Source of the DNA: Nitrospira sp.
GTDB taxonomy: Bacteria > Nitrospirota > Nitrospiria > Nitrospirales > Nitrospiraceae
Direction: 5' to 3'
NCBI GenBank assembly: GCA_015904055.1
Contig: JABMDE010000083.1
Span: 20,348-26,923, forward strand
DNA: 6,576 nt
Each line of letters starts with the position of its first letter. The first letter of the stretch is position 1. Under the pieces are notes generated by a model. That model did no database searches and was not told where the DNA came from. It was given only the letters and a program-made list of their open reading frames with translations. Made by a program: the position numbers and the translations under genes. This document shows, piece after piece, positions 5,112 to 6,576 of the stretch.

Positions 5112-5584
5112 TGATCGCCCTTTCGCCTGGTATTCTTTCCTCCGATACGGTTGCGCTCTTGGTCGTAGCCGACGGCGGCGTAGTATAGCGCGCGATCGAA
5201 GAAGTGATCGAGCAGCTGCAGCAATTCCAGCTTCCCGTTTAATTCCATAGCATTATCGGCGAGGCCTTCACGATCGATAAAGGCACGCACATGTTCCTTG
5301 GTGGCGGTGATGGCCCAGAGGAAGTGACTATAGCCGACGCCCTGCTGGACGCGTGTGGCTCCCAGCTCAGTGTAACGCCGGGCCAACTGGTCTTCGGTCT
5401 TGTGTAGCAGCCAGTCGCTCAGATTACGGTAGATCTCGCGGGTGCGGGCTTCAAGTTCGTCCGCAGGGACCTTGCGCAAATCGCTACATTGGGGGGCGCT
5501 CCATACTTTCTCGCTAAGCTCGCGGGAAAGGTCTTCAGCATGTTTCTCGATGAGCTGAATGAGTCGGACAGCAAGTGCCGGCAT
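5093..5584 (-). CDS. Stand-alone RsbRD N-terminal-type sensory domain protein
   Basis: The 163-aa protein matches, over nearly its full length, the helical RsbRD N-terminal domain (Pfam RsbRD_N), normally the sensor half of RsbR-like stressosome proteins or of sensor kinases. Recognisable parts are LIQLIEKHAEDLSRELSEKVW (8-28), EARTREIYRNLSDWLL (45-60), the RRYTELGATRVQQGVGYSHFLWAITATKEHV core (69-99), and LELLQLLDHFFDRALYYAAVGY (119-140). The C-terminus is a short basic tail (residues 141-163) with no STAS, kinase or output domain, so it is a sensor without a visible effector. The start at 5584 is chosen because GGAGG stands six bases upstream; an earlier in-frame GTG or ATG would begin inside intergenic sequence. 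A promoter candidate lies 34-63 bases upstream. It is on the same strand as the Rh50 gene but separated from it by 193 bases and a hairpin. Confidence 0.85.
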   Translation of the reverse strand: MPALAVRLIQLIEKHAEDLSRELSEKVWSAPQCSDLRKVPADELEARTREIYRNLSDWLLHKTEDQLARRYTELGATRVQQGVGYSHFLWAITATKEHVRAFIDREGLADNAMELNGKLELLQLLDHFFDRALYYAAVGYDQERNRIGGKNTRRKGDHQALPR

Positions 5585-5617
5585 GGGGTACCTCCAGCTA
5601 GGGGTGAGCGGTGGGTG

Positions 5618-5647
5618 ATTGTAGCTCTCCCCTTTGGCAGAACGCAA
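5618..5647 (-). promoter_or_regulatory. Candidate sigma-70 promoter of the RsbRD-domain gene
   Basis: On the minus strand TACAAT (five of six to the -10 consensus, 5618-5623) follows TTGCGT (5642-5647; only TTG conserved) after an 18-base spacer. The predicted start near 5611 gives a leader of about 27 bases, which includes the GGAGG ribosome site. Confidence 0.4.
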
Positions 5648-5719
5648 GCCGATCGACCCCTAGGCATTGGGTGCGCCACGAGATCTCACGAGGTGACAGT
5701 CGTTACTGGAATTACGAAT

Positions 5720-5746
5720 TTGCTGGAGTTATTCATAGGTTATAGA
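5720..5746 (+). promoter_or_regulatory. Weak promoter candidate for the 89-aa gene
   Basis: TTGCTG (5720-5725) and TATAGA (5741-5746) stand 15 bases apart, which is shorter than ideal. The pair sits in the AT-richer half of the divergent region (5585-5791), 46 bases before the ATG at 5792. Nothing else in that region looks like a gene. Confidence 0.25.
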
Positions 5747-5791
5747 TGCAATTGAGGTGTCGGCAGTCACTGGCATGACAGGAGGTGGCAT

Positions 5792-6061
5792 ATGGCCTAT
5801 CCAACCAATTCCGTCATGGCGCGAATTTTATGGTGTCGAAGGCAAAAAAAGCGGGCAAGCGAGCGGCTTGATTTAGAAGAATGGGCTGCTGAAGAAGAGG
5901 GCCTCCGGGACGCGCTTCGCAATCAAGATCACTCTCAACAATATCGCAGTAGTCCGCCCGAAGTGCTCATGCGGTATACGATTGGATTTCAGGACGGGTG
6001 CGTGTTGCTTCGCACTGGCGCCGTCGGACTTCAGTTCAGGTTGCCCGGCAGGTCGCACTAG
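5792..6061 (+). CDS. Hypothetical protein (89 aa), charged N-terminal half
   Basis: I do not recognise a family. The ATG at 5792 has a strong ribosome site, AGGAGGT with a five-base gap, which is the main reason to believe the gene. Residues 9-25 are rich in arginine and lysine (ARILWCRRQKKRASER), 26-43 are acidic and probably helical (LDLEEWAAEEEGLRDALR), and 57-84 (PEVLMRYTIGFQDGCVLL and on) look like short beta strands. There is no signal peptide or membrane helix. Bases 5585-5791 upstream are intergenic and divergent from the RsbRD-domain gene. It may be a small cytosolic or nucleic-acid-associated protein, but that is only a guess from charge. A chance reading frame remains possible. Confidence 0.5.
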   Translation: MAYPTNSVMARILWCRRQKKRASERLDLEEWAAEEEGLRDALRNQDHSQQYRSSPPEVLMRYTIGFQDGCVLLRTGAVGLQFRLPGRSH

Positions 6062-6405
6062 CCCGTATTATTCATGAGTGGGACTATTGCAATTGCCAAT
6101 CTGCTCCGCATCGTGTGGATCTCGTTCTTCGGCTGTGTTTCACGAGCAACGACATGCCCTGCGATGTTGTGTCGTCCTGCGTTTGTGTAGTGGCGTGGTG
6201 CTGTGCGCAGGGGTGCATTCACCAGGTCCACCATCAGTCCATCGGCTGGTATGGTTCTATCGTGTGTGGGGCGCCGGTTTCTTATTCCTTTGTGGGGTGA
6301 CGTGCCCCTCACACGGGGTATGGTTGTGAGTGCGGGGCTCCGGTATTATTTTTTTAAACCAAACAAGAATGCCGAAATGATTCGAAAATTATGTTAAGGA
6401 GCCCT
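6062..6405. other. 344-base stretch without a convincing gene
   Basis: Several overlapping reading frames exist on both strands, but none has a ribosome site together with protein-like composition; they are rich in Cys, Trp and Arg and disagree with one another. The stretch is G/T-rich on the plus strand. Near 6288-6318 runs of G, C and G can pair in two alternative ways (GGGG-CCCC or CCCC-GGGG). The last 60 bases turn AT-rich, with a T7 run at 6349-6355, and probably hold the PilZ gene's promoter; TTGTGA (6324-6329), 17 bases, TATTTT (6347-6352) is a weak candidate. Confidence 0.5.
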
Positions 6406-6408
6406 ATG

Positions 6409-6576
6409 ATGAAACCCACTATGAATAGTCGAAAGACCTACGAGCCTATCGATAACCGTTACGCTGAACGCGTGGCTGTGACGTGTCGAGTGCGCTATAC
6501 CGGTGAAATCTCGACACAGCCTCACCAAGGAGAAGGACTGACCAGGAATTTGTCCGTGTCCGGGTGCCAAATCATC
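6409..6576 (+). CDS. PilZ domain protein (c-di-GMP binding), 5' part
   Basis: The first 56 codons are present and the gene runs off the window. The N-terminal arm has the PilZ RxxxR motif (R17-YAE-R21 in NRYAERVAVTCRVRY) and, after the first strands, N47-L-S49-V-S-G52, the [D/N]xSxxG motif. These two motifs clamp the second messenger c-di-GMP in known PilZ proteins, so binding competence is expected. Such small single-domain PilZ proteins act as effectors on motility, exopolysaccharide or other envelope processes. Two ATGs stand in tandem at 6406 and 6409; AAGGAG is seven bases before the second and only four before the first, so I use 6409. Any further domain lies outside the window. Confidence 0.88.
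   Translation, partial: MKPTMNSRKTYEPIDNRYAERVAVTCRVRYTGEISTQPHQGEGLTRNLSVSGCQII

Noticed and set aside
5998..6397. Overlapping plus- and minus-strand reading frames of 60-100 aa
   Set aside because: The Cys/Trp/Arg-rich translations have no motifs, no good ribosome site and mutual overlap; I treat the stretch as non-coding.
1..6576. CRISPR array, insertion sequence or toxin-antitoxin pair
   Set aside because: I saw no regularly spaced long repeats, transposase motifs or paired toxin/antitoxin genes on either strand.

Overview
The window reads like a piece of a Nitrospira-type (Nitrospirota) chromosome. This is inferred from gene content: a free-standing RsbRD N-terminal domain protein, a small PilZ protein, a CBS-pair protein with a helical N-terminus, and an Rh50-type ammonia channel. 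Rh50 channels are known from ammonia oxidisers and have been reported in some (comammox) Nitrospira. No marker gene in the window settles the taxonomy. I found no rRNA, tRNA, CRISPR array, insertion sequence or transposase.

Layout from left to right. Positions 2-455 (+) hold the 3' part of a DsbA-fold oxidoreductase, broken by a one-base frameshift near 362-366. Converging on it is a complete beta-hydroxyacid dehydrogenase-like gene (499-1413, -). Next come a 61-aa orphan gene with its own promoter and ribosome site (1496-1681, -) and a family 2 glycosyltransferase that has lost its N-terminus (1852-2457, -). The glycosyltransferase fragment abuts, head to head, the start codon of a CBS-pair protein (2462-3211, +), which has no ribosome site. 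That junction looks like a deletion, rearrangement or assembly chimera. Downstream, an unlisted 30-aa membrane microprotein (3306-3398, -) sits below a promoter region carrying three TTCATG hexamers spaced exactly 11 bp apart, the usual design of an OmpR/PhoB-family response-regulator site.

The centre is an Rh50-type ammonia/CO2 channel with signal peptide and twin histidines (3712-4899, -), ending in a 12-bp perfect hairpin and preceded by a dyad near its likely transcription start. Upstream on the same strand is a stand-alone RsbRD sensory domain (5093-5584, -). Diverging from that is an 89-aa unrecognised protein (5792-6061, +), then 344 bases with no convincing gene, then the first 56 codons of a PilZ c-di-GMP-binding protein (6409 to the window end, +).

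The genes do not form one pathway. The common thread is sensing and envelope or nutrient functions: ammonia uptake, a stress-sensor domain, a nucleotide-sensing CBS pair and a c-di-GMP effector, mostly transcribed as single-gene units. I see no convincing new multi-gene system. The best leads are the phased TTCATG array with its microprotein, the Rh50 channel and its leader dyad, and the truncation junction at about 2458-2462.
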